Below are positions 1-8,181 of a stretch of 64,000 bases of DNA, piece after piece. The position numbers and the translations under genes were made by a program. This DNA is from Demequina capsici (GTDB taxonomy: Bacteria; Actinomycetota; Actinomycetes; Actinomycetales; Demequinaceae). The stretch spans positions 2,852,001-2,916,000 of the forward strand of contig NZ_CP134880.1 in NCBI RefSeq assembly GCF_032102965.1. The letters run 5' to 3'. The notes beneath the pieces were generated by a model. It ran no database searches. It was not told the origin of the DNA and saw nothing but the letters and a program-made list of their open reading frames with translations. Within the stretch, counting starts at the first letter, position 1, and every line of letters begins with the position of its first letter.

Positions 1-2232
1 GCCCACCGTCGGCGCCGAGATTCCGACCGACCCGACGCCGTACTCGAACGTCGTCCATGCGCTGGCGTTGCCCGCCCGATCCAGGGCACGCGCTTCTACC
101 TTGTGCCCGCCGTTGGTCAACGCCAGGCCCGTGATCGTCGCCGTGCCGGAGGTCGTGGTGACGGTCTTCGTGGCCCCGGAGTCGAGCTTGTACTCGAACG
201 TGACTGCGTCGGTCGCGGTCAGAACTGCGCTGCCGACCGTGGGTGCGGTCTTGACCCACTGGCCATCGCTGAACTGGGGGGAGGTGACCGTCGTGACGCC
301 CGGTGGCTGAGTATCGACGGTGAACGTCCACAACGTGCGCGACGACGTGGACAGCAATGATCCATCCGAGGTCCACACCTCTGCCGTGTAGCTCGATCCG
401 TTCACCAGCGCTGGCATACCCGTGCTAGGCGACCACGTGGAGGTGCCGCCCGACGCTACCGCGGTGCCGTACGCCTTGTTCCAGTAGGCGGTGCCCGCGG
501 TGGAGGTGCCCGTATGCACGGTGAAGACCGCCTGCACGTTGCCGCCATCCGGGTCGGACACGACTGCGGAGATCGTGGGCCTCACGACATTGACGAACAG
601 CTGTCGGTTCGGATCCGATGACGACGGGTACCAGTTGAACTGTCCCGCGACCAGATCACCACGGGAGGGCATGTTCGGATACGAGTTGTATGTCACCGAC
701 AGCACGGGCTTGTTCGATGCTGCGTTGCCCGAGTTGAAGCGCTTCCAATAGAAGTTGTCCGTCTCGGACGTAGCCTTGACGATCACGCCCTTCGTCGTCT
801 CGGAACCGCCTGACCAGTTCTTCGCCATCTGGGTGATGTCCGCACTGACCCACCCGTCCGCGCACGACGACGAATAGCCCTTCGTGGTCGACACGGTCGC
901 GTACTTCCCATACAGGGCAGGCATGTTCGACCACCGGGTCGACGTCGATGCAGGCGAGGCGGACGCCCACACCTCCCACGTTTCGGGAGTGCACGACCAC
1001 GAGTGGTACTCCCACAGCGACAAGGTCGCGCTCGTCACCGCCTTGCCTAGGATCGGCGACACATTCACGTTGATGTAGGACCGATACTTCGACGTTCCCC
1101 CGTCCCACGTGCCGATCAACAGATCCGTCTCGCTCGAGCGATCCGAGTTCCACGCCGTCGACACGTAAGTGTCGAACGACAACGTCAAGTTCACCGACGG
1201 GTCGATCACCACCGGGAACGCATCGGAGGCATCGAACGGAACATCAGCGGTATCGATCCTGATCGATCCCGTATCGCCCGACACACCCATCTGCGCAGGC
1301 ACATCAACCTGCGAAGGCACCTGGTTCAGTGCCGCATCCAATGGGATCGTCGGCGAGGGCGATGCAGAGACACCGGCCCCTGCCCCCGGCGCGGGCGCCA
1401 TGTCCGCGACAGGCTCGCCACGCAGCGCGTCATTGTCCGCGTCCCACGCCTGAACGTCCGAGACGTGCACCACTCGATCACCCTCGTCGGACACACCCAC
1501 AATCGAGGAGCCATTGGTACGTAGCTCAGCGCTCGAGGTGTCGAACGTGAGCGACAGCTCCTCAGCCCGCGCAAGCGCATGGGCGTCCTTGGCGACGAAG
1601 AACTGCTCATACCCGGTCGCGGTGACCGAGAACACGACGTCAATGCCCGGTTCAATGTCGACATACCGGATCGCATCACCGTCCACGATCGGTGCCGGCA
1701 CAGTACCGTCCCACCACAACGTGAAGTCCCCGCCATCAGCATCCGTGCCCGTCACGAGCGCCACATGGCCCGTGGCCGCTCCGGAGAACACGAGGTTCGC
1801 CGGATGCGCGCCAGGCCGATACGACCCATCCGACCAGGACACCAGGTCCGTGTCCAACGCCTCCCAGCCGGCCTCCGTCGTCCGATCCTCACCCGTCGCC
1901 ACCCACTCCGGGCCCGTATACATGTCGGAGCGCCACTGACCGTCAGGAAGCGCGAATGTCTGCGACGTCTCCGTGCGCTGCGACAGATCCTCGACCGCCT
2001 CGTCCTTGAGGACCGCAAGCATCTCCGCCGACACCGCATCCGGAGCTGTCAACCCCTCCCAGGCACCCTGCTGCGTCCAATCCACCGCCGCGGCAGGCGT
2101 CGGCTCGGCAGCGACCGCACCACCCTCACCAACGATCAGGATCGTGAACGCCGCGATCACCGCGATCGACACCCCACGCACCCCACGGGACCAACGACCA
2201 GCCACACAGGCAGAACCCACAGAAATCGCCAC
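1..2232 (-). CDS. Secreted DNRLRE-domain protein, probable N-terminus of an RHS-type protein (3' end outside window)
   Basis: A reverse-strand reading frame stays open for 744 codons and leaves the left edge without a stop. It begins with Arg-rich residues and a hydrophobic stretch (GVSIAVIAAFTILIV) ending in an Ala-rich cleavage region, so it looks exported. Residues ~60-340 contain YVDIEPGIDVVFSVTATGYE, a sequence style typical of the N-terminus of actinobacterial RHS/wall-associated proteins. Residues ~350-500 match a DNRLRE domain (RSYINVNVSP, then SADITQMAKNW and a KPVLSVTY ending). Ig-like repeats with alternating Thr/Val strands and YKLDSG follow. The start is uncertain: GTG codons lie at 2232 and 2205, and I prefer 2232 because a G-rich stretch precedes it. 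Whether the missing C-terminus carries RHS repeats or a toxin cannot be seen. Confidence 0.75.
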   Translation of the reverse strand, partial: MAISVGSACVAGRWSRGVRGVSIAVIAAFTILIVGEGGAVAAEPTPAAAVDWTQQGAWEGLTAPDAVSAEMLAVLKDEAVEDLSQRTETSQTFALPDGQWRSDMYTGPEWVATGEDRTTEAGWEALDTDLVSWSDGSYRPGAHPANLVFSGAATGHVALVTGTDADGGDFTLWWDGTVPAPIVDGDAIRYVDIEPGIDVVFSVTATGYEQFFVAKDAHALARAEELSLTFDTSSAELRTNGSSIVGVSDEGDRVVHVSDVQAWDADNDALRGEPVADMAPAPGAGAGVSASPSPTIPLDAALNQVPSQVDVPAQMGVSGDTGSIRIDTADVPFDASDAFPVVIDPSVNLTLSFDTYVSTAWNSDRSSETDLLIGTWDGGTSKYRSYINVNVSPILGKAVTSATLSLWEYHSWSCTPETWEVWASASPASTSTRWSNMPALYGKYATVSTTKGYSSSCADGWVSADITQMAKNWSGGSETTKGVIVKATSETDNFYWKRFNSGNAASNKPVLSVTYNSYPNMPSRGDLVAGQFNWYPSSSDPNRQLFVNVVRPTISAVVSDPDGGNVQAVFTVHTGTSTAGTAYWNKAYGTAVASGGTSTWSPSTGMPALVNGSSYTAEVWTSDGSLLSTSSRTLWTFTVDTQPPGVTTVTSPQFSDGQWVKTAPTVGSAVLTATDAVTFEYKLDSGATKTVTTTSGTATITGLALTNGGHKVEARALDRAGNASAWTTFEYGVGSVGISAPTVG

Positions 2233-2543
2233 AGCGACCCCGCCCCCAACGGCCCCCAGCGGACGCACACGCGTCCGGAACAGCGGACCTGGCACCCCGC
2301 CAACCGCCGCCCCGTAGCTGCCTCCCCAGGCAACACCCCTGCTCGTGGGCTGAAAGATATATAGCACCACCCCCACGCCCGCCGCTAGAGCAATGCGCGA
2401 ACCGCCACAACCGCCGTCTGGCATGCCCAGACACGATCCCGATCCTCACGGCACCGCGAGGCGTACGGGCGCCGGGCAACTCCGGGCTGTTGCGGCGCCG
2501 ACCGAAGTCACGGCAAGCCATCCGCATCGGTCGCGCCACACTT
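2233..2543. promoter_or_regulatory. Intergenic region with a probable reverse-strand promoter
   Basis: This stretch of about 310 bases separates the secreted protein from the next reverse-strand gene. The only AT-rich spot is TATATA at about 2357-2363, which on the reverse strand reads GCTATATATC and could serve as a -10 box for the secreted protein. No convincing gene was found in the rest. Confidence 0.3.
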
Positions 2544-2912
2544 TCACAGCACGCGTGCGAACTTCACCTTCGAGAACGTCGCCGAGTCGTCGCCACAGAC
2601 GTACGCCGAGGTCGGCCAGTCGATCGTGAGCACCTCGAGGCCTGACAGGGCGATGCGCGTCGTGACGGCCTTCGTGCCTTCGTCGGGGCCTTGTGCGGCG
2701 GCCGCGCGCTTGTCGACCAGGTTGAGGACCGTGCCGGCATAGGAGGCGAGCGCGCCGTCGGCGAGCGTGAACTCGACGACGATCTTGCCTCCCACGTGCG
2801 CGAGCAGCTCGCCCTCGGGGAAGGCTCGCACCGTCGCGACCGCTCCTCTCCCCTGGCGTGCTCGGTCCGTAGCCCGCTCACGGCCACTATCGGCAAGCAC
2901 ATGGCCGCCCAT
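2544..2912 (-). CDS. Hypothetical protein, 122 aa
   Basis: I do not recognise this protein. The ATG at 2912 is preceded by GTGAGG as a weak ribosome binding site. The C-terminal 80 residues have a plausible globular composition (GGKIVVEFTLADGALASYAG, then LSGLEVLTIDWPTSAYVCGD), while the first 30 are Arg/Gly-rich and look less natural. The true start may therefore lie further in, or the gene may be a truncated relic. It is divergent from the toxin-antitoxin pair that begins 90 bases away. Confidence 0.45.
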   Translation of the reverse strand: MGGHVLADSGRERATDRARQGRGAVATVRAFPEGELLAHVGGKIVVEFTLADGALASYAGTVLNLVDKRAAAAQGPDEGTKAVTTRIALSGLEVLTIDWPTSAYVCGDDSATFSKVKFARVL

Positions 2913-2966
2913 GAGCCTCACGCGCCCCAGGCCGCGGCCTCTCCCCTGTCTCGAGAGGCCGCACAC

Positions 2967-2995
2967 TTTTACTTTCGTTTCGTTCGAATTATGCT
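2967..2995 (+). promoter_or_regulatory. Probable leaderless promoter of the toxin-antitoxin pair
   Basis: In an AT-rich island within GC-rich DNA, TTTTAC (2967-2972) and TATGCT (2990-2995) are separated by 17 bases. Transcription would begin 6-7 bases downstream, at or next to the ATG at 3002, which has no Shine-Dalgarno sequence. A leaderless mRNA is the simplest reading. Confidence 0.45.
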
Positions 2996-3001
2996 GGATG
3001 C

Positions 3002-3451
3002 ATGAATACAGCACCTGCCCACACCATCTCTCCGCGCCAGGGCGAGGACCTCGCGAGCGTCGTCGCGATCCTCCACGGCGGGCAGATGCCCGCCCTCGTG
3101 GGCCCCGACGGCCAGCAGGTGCCTTTGCCCGAGGGTGCTTTCGAGGCTTTGCGTGAGGTGGTCGATGCGATGAACGCTGGCAGGTCGATCACGCTGACCC
3201 CGCGTGACAGCGTGATGACGACACAGCAGGCCGCCGAGTTCCTCGGCGTCTCCCGCCCCACGCTCGTCAGAATGCTCGACGAGGGCAGGATCCCGTTCTC
3301 CCGTCCCAGCCGGCATCGTCGTGTACTGCTTCGCGACCTCCTCGAGTTCCAAGAGACCTCCCATGCGGCCCGCCGCGAGGCACTGCGACAGATGACCCAT
3401 GAGGAGACGTCTGCAGGCCGCGGCCCGGATCGTATGGTCGCGACGCGGTAG
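3002..3451 (+). CDS. Excisionase/MerR-like HTH antitoxin, 149 aa
   Basis: This is the putative DNA-binding antitoxin of a type II toxin-antitoxin module. Residues 72-117 form an excisionase-type helix-turn-helix (TTQQAAEFLGVSRPTLVRML, followed by a wing rich in Arg and a DLLEF helix). Residues 1-65 form an N-terminal region of the kind seen in antitoxins paired with this PIN subfamily. The stop is 3 bases before the toxin ATG, so the two genes are almost certainly co-transcribed. Antitoxins of this kind normally repress their own promoter. No ribosome binding site precedes the ATG, in keeping with leaderless translation. Confidence 0.8.
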   Translation: MNTAPAHTISPRQGEDLASVVAILHGGQMPALVGPDGQQVPLPEGAFEALREVVDAMNAGRSITLTPRDSVMTTQQAAEFLGVSRPTLVRMLDEGRIPFSRPSRHRRVLLRDLLEFQETSHAARREALRQMTHEETSAGRGPDRMVATR

Positions 3452-3454
3452 CCG

Positions 3455-4003
3455 ATGGCCTTCACCGCGGTCCTGGATGCGTGCGTGCTTGCCCCGCATC
3501 CCCACTACGCCATGCTGCTGCGCCTGGCGCATGAGGATCTGTACCGGCCAGCCTGGTCGGCGACGATCCTGGCCGAGACTGAACGCACCCTGGTCGATCA
3601 CCTCGGTCGCACCCCCGACAAGGCCGCCGGGCGGATCGCCTGGATGCAGGACCTGTTCCCGGACGCGAACGTCACCGGCTACGAACCGATCATCGACGCA
3701 ATGACGAACCACCCCAAGGACCGCCACTTCCTCGCAGCCGCGGTACGCGCCGACGCCGGCGTGATCGTCACCGCCAACATCAAAGACTTCCCCGCCGCAG
3801 CGTGCGACCCGTACGACGTCGTCGCGATCACCCCTGACACGTTCTTCCTCGACCTGCTCGACCTCGACCGCCGCCGCACCATCAGTGCGATGCGCCAGAT
3901 GTGCGACGACTACGCGAAACCGCCACAGTCACTCACCGAACTCGCATCCTGGATCGAAGACGACATGCCAGGATTCGCCAGAGAGCTCCGCGCCGAGGCG
4001 TAG
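3455..4003 (+). CDS. PIN-domain toxin (VapC-like ribonuclease), 182 aa
   Basis: The protein is a PIN-domain nuclease and the probable toxin of the pair, expected to cleave RNA with Mg2+. Acidic residues are placed as in the family: Asp8 in AVLDACVL, Glu41 in ILAETERTL, Asp89 in HPKDRHFLAAA and Asp111 in TANIKDF. At 182 residues it is longer than a classical VapC (about 130), with a C-terminal helical tail (TELASWIEDDMPGF), as in the PIN_3-like subfamily found with excisionase-type antitoxins. The RNA target cannot be inferred. Confidence 0.82.
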   Translation: MAFTAVLDACVLAPHPHYAMLLRLAHEDLYRPAWSATILAETERTLVDHLGRTPDKAAGRIAWMQDLFPDANVTGYEPIIDAMTNHPKDRHFLAAAVRADAGVIVTANIKDFPAAACDPYDVVAITPDTFFLDLLDLDRRRTISAMRQMCDDYAKPPQSLTELASWIEDDMPGFARELRAEA

Positions 4004-4149
4004 TGACGTGCCGGCCTTGCGCCTCGCGACACTCGTCCGCAACTGGCCGCGACCGCACAACTCGTGAGCAAGCACGGAGCACCTCTACGCACAACGTGTC
4101 GTCGCGGGTGGCGACGCCTGCGCCACCTAGATGTGACGCCAAGGTGGGC

Positions 4150-4180
4150 AAGCCCACTACGCGCCAATCCACCCCGTTGA
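4150..4180 (+). repeat. 31-bp dispersed repeat, copy 1
   Basis: This copy lies just downstream of the small reverse-strand gene at 4200-4607. It aligns without gaps to copies at 4687 (26 of 31 identical) and 5170 (23 of 31). The conserved cores are AAGCCC at the left and AATCCACCC in the centre-right. Confidence 0.6.
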
Positions 4181-4199
4181 GGCCCACGGGCTCGCGCGT

Positions 4200-4607
4200 C
4201 TACCCGCTCGTGCGCGTCACTCGAAGGCTCGGACCTCCGCCCGAAGTACGGAGCCTGCGGAAGCCGAGGAATCGGGGGCGACGCTCGACGGTCCAGCGCC
4301 CGCTCACCAGGTCACCCAGCCACCTCACGCCCTCCTCCGAGCCAAGCCAGTCGAGTCGATAATCTGCAAGGTCCGAGTGCATCCACTCGACACCGCGCAC
4401 TTCGATCCACGCCAGAACCGCATCCTCAACGTAGAGCTCGACGGTCGCGGCTACGCCGGGTGTTCGACAGTGCAACGACGGCATGGACGCAGCGCCCGCA
4501 GCGCGCTCTTCTCGGACCTCGAACTCAACCTCGACGCCCAGGGCTCGCGCCTGTGTTTCGAGTCGCAGGCGAAGCTCCGAAATCACCTCTGCGTCGCGCC
4601 GATCCAT
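4200..4607 (-). CDS. Hypothetical protein, 135 aa
   Basis: I do not recognise the family. The sequence has a natural soluble composition with an N-terminal amphipathic helix (RRDAEVISELRLRLETQARA) and beta-rich segments such as GVAATVELYVEDAVLAWIEV, followed by a conserved-looking LDWLGSEEGVRWLGDLVSG. Trp and acidic residues are frequent, as in small immunity-like or DUF proteins. The ATG at 4607 has no strong ribosome binding site. The gene lies between two copies of a 31-bp direct repeat. Confidence 0.65.
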   Translation of the reverse strand: MDRRDAEVISELRLRLETQARALGVEVEFEVREERAAGAASMPSLHCRTPGVAATVELYVEDAVLAWIEVRGVEWMHSDLADYRLDWLGSEEGVRWLGDLVSGRWTVERRPRFLGFRRLRTSGGGPSLRVTRTSG

Positions 4608-4686
4608 GGCTCGAATCGTAATGGGAACTCGACTCGGACCCCCGCGGATGGTGGAGCCGCTATTAGGAGGTGTGGATCAGACCTTG

Positions 4687-4717
4687 AAGCCCGCTACGCG
4701 CAAATCCACCCCGTCAC
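4687..4717 (+). repeat. 31-bp dispersed repeat, copy 2
   Basis: This copy lies between the two small reverse-strand genes. Its right end overlaps the final stop codon of the interrupted gene at 4714-5070. It shares 26 of 31 positions with copy 1 and 22 of 31 with copy 3. Confidence 0.6.
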
Positions 4718-5070
4718 TTCACCGTCAGCACGCCGTTGTCGTCAACGACGCTTGCGCATACGAACCAGGCTTCCGGCGTGGACGAGGCTGTGACCTCAAG
4801 ATCGCCTGGAAGCACTCCGTGAATGATGCCCTTGGCGTCGGTCGCGATGAACTCTCACGTGCCACGCGCCAGGCCGCAGAACCGGAACCCTTTGACTGGG
4901 AAGACGCGTAGTTCAAGGTCGATCGAGGTATCGGGTCGCACCGTGCGACTCCGTTTCCCAGCGATCCCGTCCCATCGCACATGGCCACGGATGCGGAGCA
5001 CAGATCCTTCAAGCTCAGCGGTCTCTGGGTCGAGCGCTGAGTCGTCAATGTCGCTGTACTCGAAACGCAT
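4714..5070 (-). pseudogene. Small hypothetical gene interrupted by an in-frame TGA
   Basis: The ATG at 5070 follows a good ribosome binding site (AAAGGACGG). The frame reads 71 codons from MRFEYSDIDDSALDPETAEL to a TGA at 4857-4855. It then continues in the same frame for 46 codons with equally protein-like sequence (EFIATDAKGIIHGVLPGDLE, later AWFVCASVVDDNGVLTVK) to a TGA at 4714. The most economical explanation is a TGG-to-TGA nonsense change in a gene of about 118 codons. A genuine 71-residue product, readthrough or a sequencing error are alternatives. The function is unknown. Confidence 0.6.
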
Positions 5071-5169
5071 GTCGACACCGTCCTTTGGCAGTGATGTGAA
5101 TCTAGCGTGTGCTTCTCGTGCGGGTCCTGAGGCAAGCGCATCCGGGCTAACGGGGCCAGGCCTTCCGCC

Positions 5170-5200
5170 AAGCCCGCTAGTGCTCAATCCACCCGGTCGA
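5170..5200 (+). repeat. 31-bp dispersed repeat, copy 3
   Basis: This copy lies upstream of the interrupted gene and 125 bases before the next forward-strand gene. It shares 23 of 31 positions with copy 1 and 22 of 31 with copy 2, in the same orientation. A much weaker resemblance occurs near 5729. Confidence 0.5.
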
Positions 5201-5324
5201 GCCTCCTTGTGTACGCAGGCTCGACGGCCGTGACGACCGCGTTGCATTCTCATCTCTGGCAATCGTGAACAGAAGATGCCATGCTGGCTGCACCGACGTT
5301 GATGTGTCATCAAAGGGGTGTGCG

Positions 5325-5669
5325 ATGGAGGCAGTCACGCATCGGGGCGATCGCGTAGTCGTCGGCGCGATCCGCGTCGTGGCCAGCGTCGAGGCCATCG
5401 ACGCGCTCACATTCCTGGCAACCTCGGGCTGGCTAGGCGCTAACCCGTGGCTCATAGCGCTCACCCTCGGCGGGCTCGTCGGCGTGGCGGTTGCGTGGAT
5501 TTCGCGCCGCACGATCGGGCTGGTCGTGGGTGCCGTGCTCGTGACTATCGCTCCTGCGATCGTCTACCCCCTGTCGGCGCTGCTCCTGGCCCTCGCGCTC
5601 ACGTTGGTTGTGATGAGGGCGGTGCGAGCAGGTCGAGCTCGACTTGCAGCGTCCAGCGCGTTGGCTTGA
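5325..5669 (+). CDS. Small integral membrane protein, 114 aa
   Basis: I do not recognise the family. The ATG at 5325 is preceded by AAAGGGG at good spacing, which decides the start over an upstream in-frame ATG at 5265. The protein has about four hydrophobic segments (IRVVASVEAIDALTFLA, WLIALTLGGLVGVAVAWI, TIGLVVGAVLVTIAPAIV and PLSALLLALALTLVVM), ending in an Arg-rich cytoplasmic tail. It stands alone between the repeat-bordered genes and another small membrane protein. Confidence 0.6.
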   Translation: MEAVTHRGDRVVVGAIRVVASVEAIDALTFLATSGWLGANPWLIALTLGGLVGVAVAWISRRTIGLVVGAVLVTIAPAIVYPLSALLLALALTLVVMRAVRAGRARLAASSALA

Positions 5670-5812
5670 GTCGCCGAGGCTCGCAACCGCACTGCCCGAC
5701 AGTGCGCGCACGGCGGAACCCCGCCACCAAGCCCGCCCGCGCTACACCCCTGACCTCAGCTCGCCTGTCGGCCCGTACGATCACCAGGGGCATGCAAGCG
5801 CGGGAGGTGCAC

Positions 5813-6040
5813 GTGGAGATTCGCTACGGGTGGGTCTGGGCAGCGGTCGCAGTGATCGTGGTCGGCTTCTTCGCGTTCTCCGCCGCCACCGTCGTGCACT
5901 GCCCGGACGGCTACTTCTCGGAGGTCGAAGGGAACCGCTGCGGCCCGACGGTGGCGAACCATCTGCTCCAAGGCGCGGTGGTCGTCGCCACGCTCGCAGC
6001 GGCCGGCTATGCACTTGCCCGCGCCGTGCGGAGGGCCTGA
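5813..6040 (+). CDS. Small membrane protein, 75 aa
   Basis: The GTG at 5813 has a strong GGGAGG ribosome binding site six bases upstream, so I prefer it to the in-frame ATG at 5792. Two transmembrane helices (WAAVAVIVVGFFAFSAATVV and LLQGAVVVATLAAAGYALA) flank a short loop. That loop has two Cys residues (VVHCPDGYFSEVEGNRCGP) that could form a disulfide outside the cell. No function is assigned. Confidence 0.6.
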   Translation: MEIRYGWVWAAVAVIVVGFFAFSAATVVHCPDGYFSEVEGNRCGPTVANHLLQGAVVVATLAAAGYALARAVRRA

Positions 6041-6085
6041 GCGCGCCGCGCACGGCGAAGGTAGTCCCTTTCCCAGGTGGTGCAC

Positions 6086-6421
6086 CTACTCGCTCGAACC
6101 GTCGTCCATGTTCGTGTAGGTCCGTCCGTCGAGCGTGTACGTGAGGACGAACGGCTCTCCCCTGCTCCAGCGCTCACCCGCGATCGGGCGCTCGTCGATG
6201 ACGACTCCGGCCGACGCGCTCGGGTCCACCCGTACGCTGATGCCATGGTCCGCGAGGGTGGCGACGGCGTCGTCGACGGACAGACCGGTCACCGATGGCA
6301 CGATCTTGGGCGCGAAATACCAACCCAGCGTCACGACGACGACGAACACCACCGCCGCCAGCGCGACGCCGACCCCCGCGGCGGTGACCCGAGGCTGCGC
6401 TATCCTGCTCCCTGCTGCCAT
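6086..6421 (-). CDS. Single-span PASTA-domain protein, 111 aa
   Basis: An N-terminal transmembrane helix (VGVALAAVVFVVVVTLGWYF) is followed by one PASTA module: PSVTGLSVDDAVATLADHGI, then VVIDERPIAGERW and a closing strand. PASTA domains bind peptidoglycan stem peptides or muropeptides and usually occur as repeats on Ser/Thr kinases or penicillin-binding proteins. Here one copy stands alone without an enzyme, so a wall-sensing or accessory role is inference. I chose the ATG at 6421 behind a G-rich stretch; a GTG at 6433 is possible. Confidence 0.72.
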   Translation of the reverse strand: MAAGSRIAQPRVTAAGVGVALAAVVFVVVVTLGWYFAPKIVPSVTGLSVDDAVATLADHGISVRVDPSASAGVVIDERPIAGERWSRGEPFVLTYTLDGRTYTNMDDGSSE

Positions 6422-6662
6422 GCCGACCCCCACGTCGATTCAGCCTGATGTGCGGACGGCATCGTCGCGGTCCGCACCCACCCCACTCGTGCCGAACCTA
6501 CTCCCCGCCAGTCGGACCACACCAGTGCGACGATGCGCCCCCGCAGGGCAGCGGCCGCACCACCCGTACGCGCGGATCCTCCGCGGTCAACCTCCCTGTG
6601 GAATGCACCACACACCGTCGCGCCGACGTCACGGATTCGGGGGACGCAGCGGTGACCACGGT

Positions 6663-7376
6663 ATGGAGACCTCGCGGAACCACACCAAGCCCACCGCAGG
6701 CATGTCCCGCCTGCGCCGCAACGCGATCGCAGCGGCGAGCGTGGCAGGGCTGGCGGCGCTGGCCGTCGGCGGGGCCGCGGCTGCCGACGAGGCGAAGCCC
6801 GGCGACCCGCTGTACAGCGTGGACCGCGCGCTTGAGACCGTCGGCATCAACGATGGCGGCTCCGAGGAGCGCCTGGCGGAGACGCAGGAGCTCGTCGACG
6901 AGGGCGAGCTGGACCTCGCTGTCGAGACAGCCGACGAGGCGGTCGACGACATGGGCGACCTCGACGAGACCGACGCGACGGACCTGACCGGCCTGCTGAA
7001 CGCGGCGCAGTCCGTGCTGAGCGAGGGTTCGGACCAGTCGCTGGAGCGCCGCACCCAGGTGGCGGAGATGCTGACCTTCATGGCGACGACCGAGCTGACC
7101 GGCAAGGAGTTCGGCCAGGCCGTGTCGCAGCACGCGCGCGGCACCTGGGTGGACGACGCGGCGACCTCGGACGAGTCGGTCGACCCGAGCGTGGACCCGA
7201 GTGCCGACGAGCTGGCGACAGTCGACCCGAGTGGGGACCCTGAGGCCTCCCTCTCGGACGAGGCCGCGGAGCCGAGCGCGACGGCGCCTGGCAAGTCCGA
7301 CGGCAAGGGCAAGTCGTCGGAGCACGCCAAGGCGAAGCCGGCCAAGGCCGCCAAGGTGGGCAAGTCCGACAAGTAG
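6663..7376 (+). CDS. DUF5667-type secreted/anchored protein, 237 aa
   Basis: A signal-like segment (IAAASVAGLAALAVGGAAAA) is followed by DEAKPGDPLYSVDRALETVG, which matches the start of DUF5667, a domain of actinobacterial proteins often linked to ECF sigma systems. The acidic helical domain runs to about residue 140. A Ser/Pro/Asp-rich linker with repeated DPS motifs then leads into a Lys/Ala-rich tail (KPAKAAKVGKSDK), suggesting an extended wall-spanning or polyanion-binding end. The ATG at 6663 lacks a close ribosome binding site, so the start is uncertain. The function of DUF5667 is not established. Confidence 0.65.
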   Translation: METSRNHTKPTAGMSRLRRNAIAAASVAGLAALAVGGAAAADEAKPGDPLYSVDRALETVGINDGGSEERLAETQELVDEGELDLAVETADEAVDDMGDLDETDATDLTGLLNAAQSVLSEGSDQSLERRTQVAEMLTFMATTELTGKEFGQAVSQHARGTWVDDAATSDESVDPSVDPSADELATVDPSGDPEASLSDEAAEPSATAPGKSDGKGKSSEHAKAKPAKAAKVGKSDK

Positions 7377-7484
7377 GTCAAATGCGGCCCGTCCGCCTTG
7401 ATAACTTGAGCGGGTGAAGACCGCGCCCTCCGCCCCATGTGCACACTCTGCGCAGCCCGCGCCTTCGACGTTCGCGAGCCGCTC

Positions 7485-8150
7485 ATGACCGTCCACCACG
7501 CCCCCGCGACGCTCCGCGCAGACGCCGTGATCTTCGACATGGACGGCACGATCGTCGACTCGACGGAGGTCGTGGAACGCATGTGGTCCGCGGTCGCGGA
7601 GCGGCATGGCCTCGATCTCGACGGGATCCTGGAGTACTCGCACGGGCGGCAGAGCCGCGACACCTTCACGCGCTTCCTGCCCGCGGGCGCGGACATCGAT
7701 GCGGCGGTCGCCGCTCATGAGCTCGCGGAGCTGGCCGTCACGGATGGCACGGTGGAGATCCCTGGGGCGCGGGCCCTGATGGACTCCCTGGTCGGCGCTC
7801 GGCATGCCGTGGTGACCTCTGCGCCGCGCGAGCTCGCGCGCGTCCGGATCGAGGCCGCGGGCCTTCGCGTCCCGGAGGTGATGGTCGCGGCCGAGGAGAT
7901 GCCCGTCGGCAAGCCCGACCCAGCCGGCTACCTCTTGGCTGCCGAGCTTCTGGGCGTCGACCCGGCCAGGTGCGTCGTCTTCGAGGACGCCGATGCCGGC
8001 CTCCGCGCGGCGGTCGCCTCGGGGGCGACGACGGTGGTGGTAGGCGGCCTGCAGGCCGACGTGACCGCAGGCCTGGCCCGGGTGCAGGACCTGCGTGGCG
8101 TCACCGCTTCAGTCGATGCTGAGACGGGCGAGATCCTGCTGCAGTTGTGA
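7485..8150 (+). CDS. HAD-superfamily sugar-phosphatase-like hydrolase, 221 aa
   Basis: All four HAD motifs are visible: FDMDGT with nucleophile Asp18 and acid/base Asp20, VTSAPRE as motif II, GKPDPAGY as motif III with its Lys, and VFEDADAG as motif IV. The helical C1 cap between motifs I and II places it with beta-phosphoglucomutase/sugar-phosphatase-like members (YfbT/GPP type). The likely reaction is dephosphorylation of a small sugar or polyol phosphate in the cytoplasm; the substrate is unknown. I chose the ATG at 7485 because residues before it lack conservation. It converges on the glycoside operon. Confidence 0.85.
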   Translation: MTVHHAPATLRADAVIFDMDGTIVDSTEVVERMWSAVAERHGLDLDGILEYSHGRQSRDTFTRFLPAGADIDAAVAAHELAELAVTDGTVEIPGARALMDSLVGARHAVVTSAPRELARVRIEAAGLRVPEVMVAAEEMPVGKPDPAGYLLAAELLGVDPARCVVFEDADAGLRAAVASGATTVVVGGLQADVTAGLARVQDLRGVTASVDAETGEILLQL

Positions 8151-8156
8151 CGGGCT

Positions 8157-8181
8157 CCGGCGCGATCGTCGATCGCCCCGG
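8157..8181. terminator. Bidirectional terminator hairpin
   Basis: Between the convergent stops at 8150 and 8182, CCGG-c-GCGATC / GTC / GATCGC-c-CCGG forms a compact hairpin with a single C-C mismatch. There is no long U-tract, which is common in high-GC actinobacteria. Confidence 0.55.

Noticed and set aside
4150..5200. Integron attC interpretation of the 31-bp repeats
   Set aside because: No GTTRRRY core with its complementary end, no internal inverted repeat and no integrase gene in the window.
6498..7805. A 435-codon reverse frame opposite the DUF5667 and HAD genes
   Set aside because: Arg/Val/Gly-rich sequence without motifs, fully explained by the two genes on the other strand.
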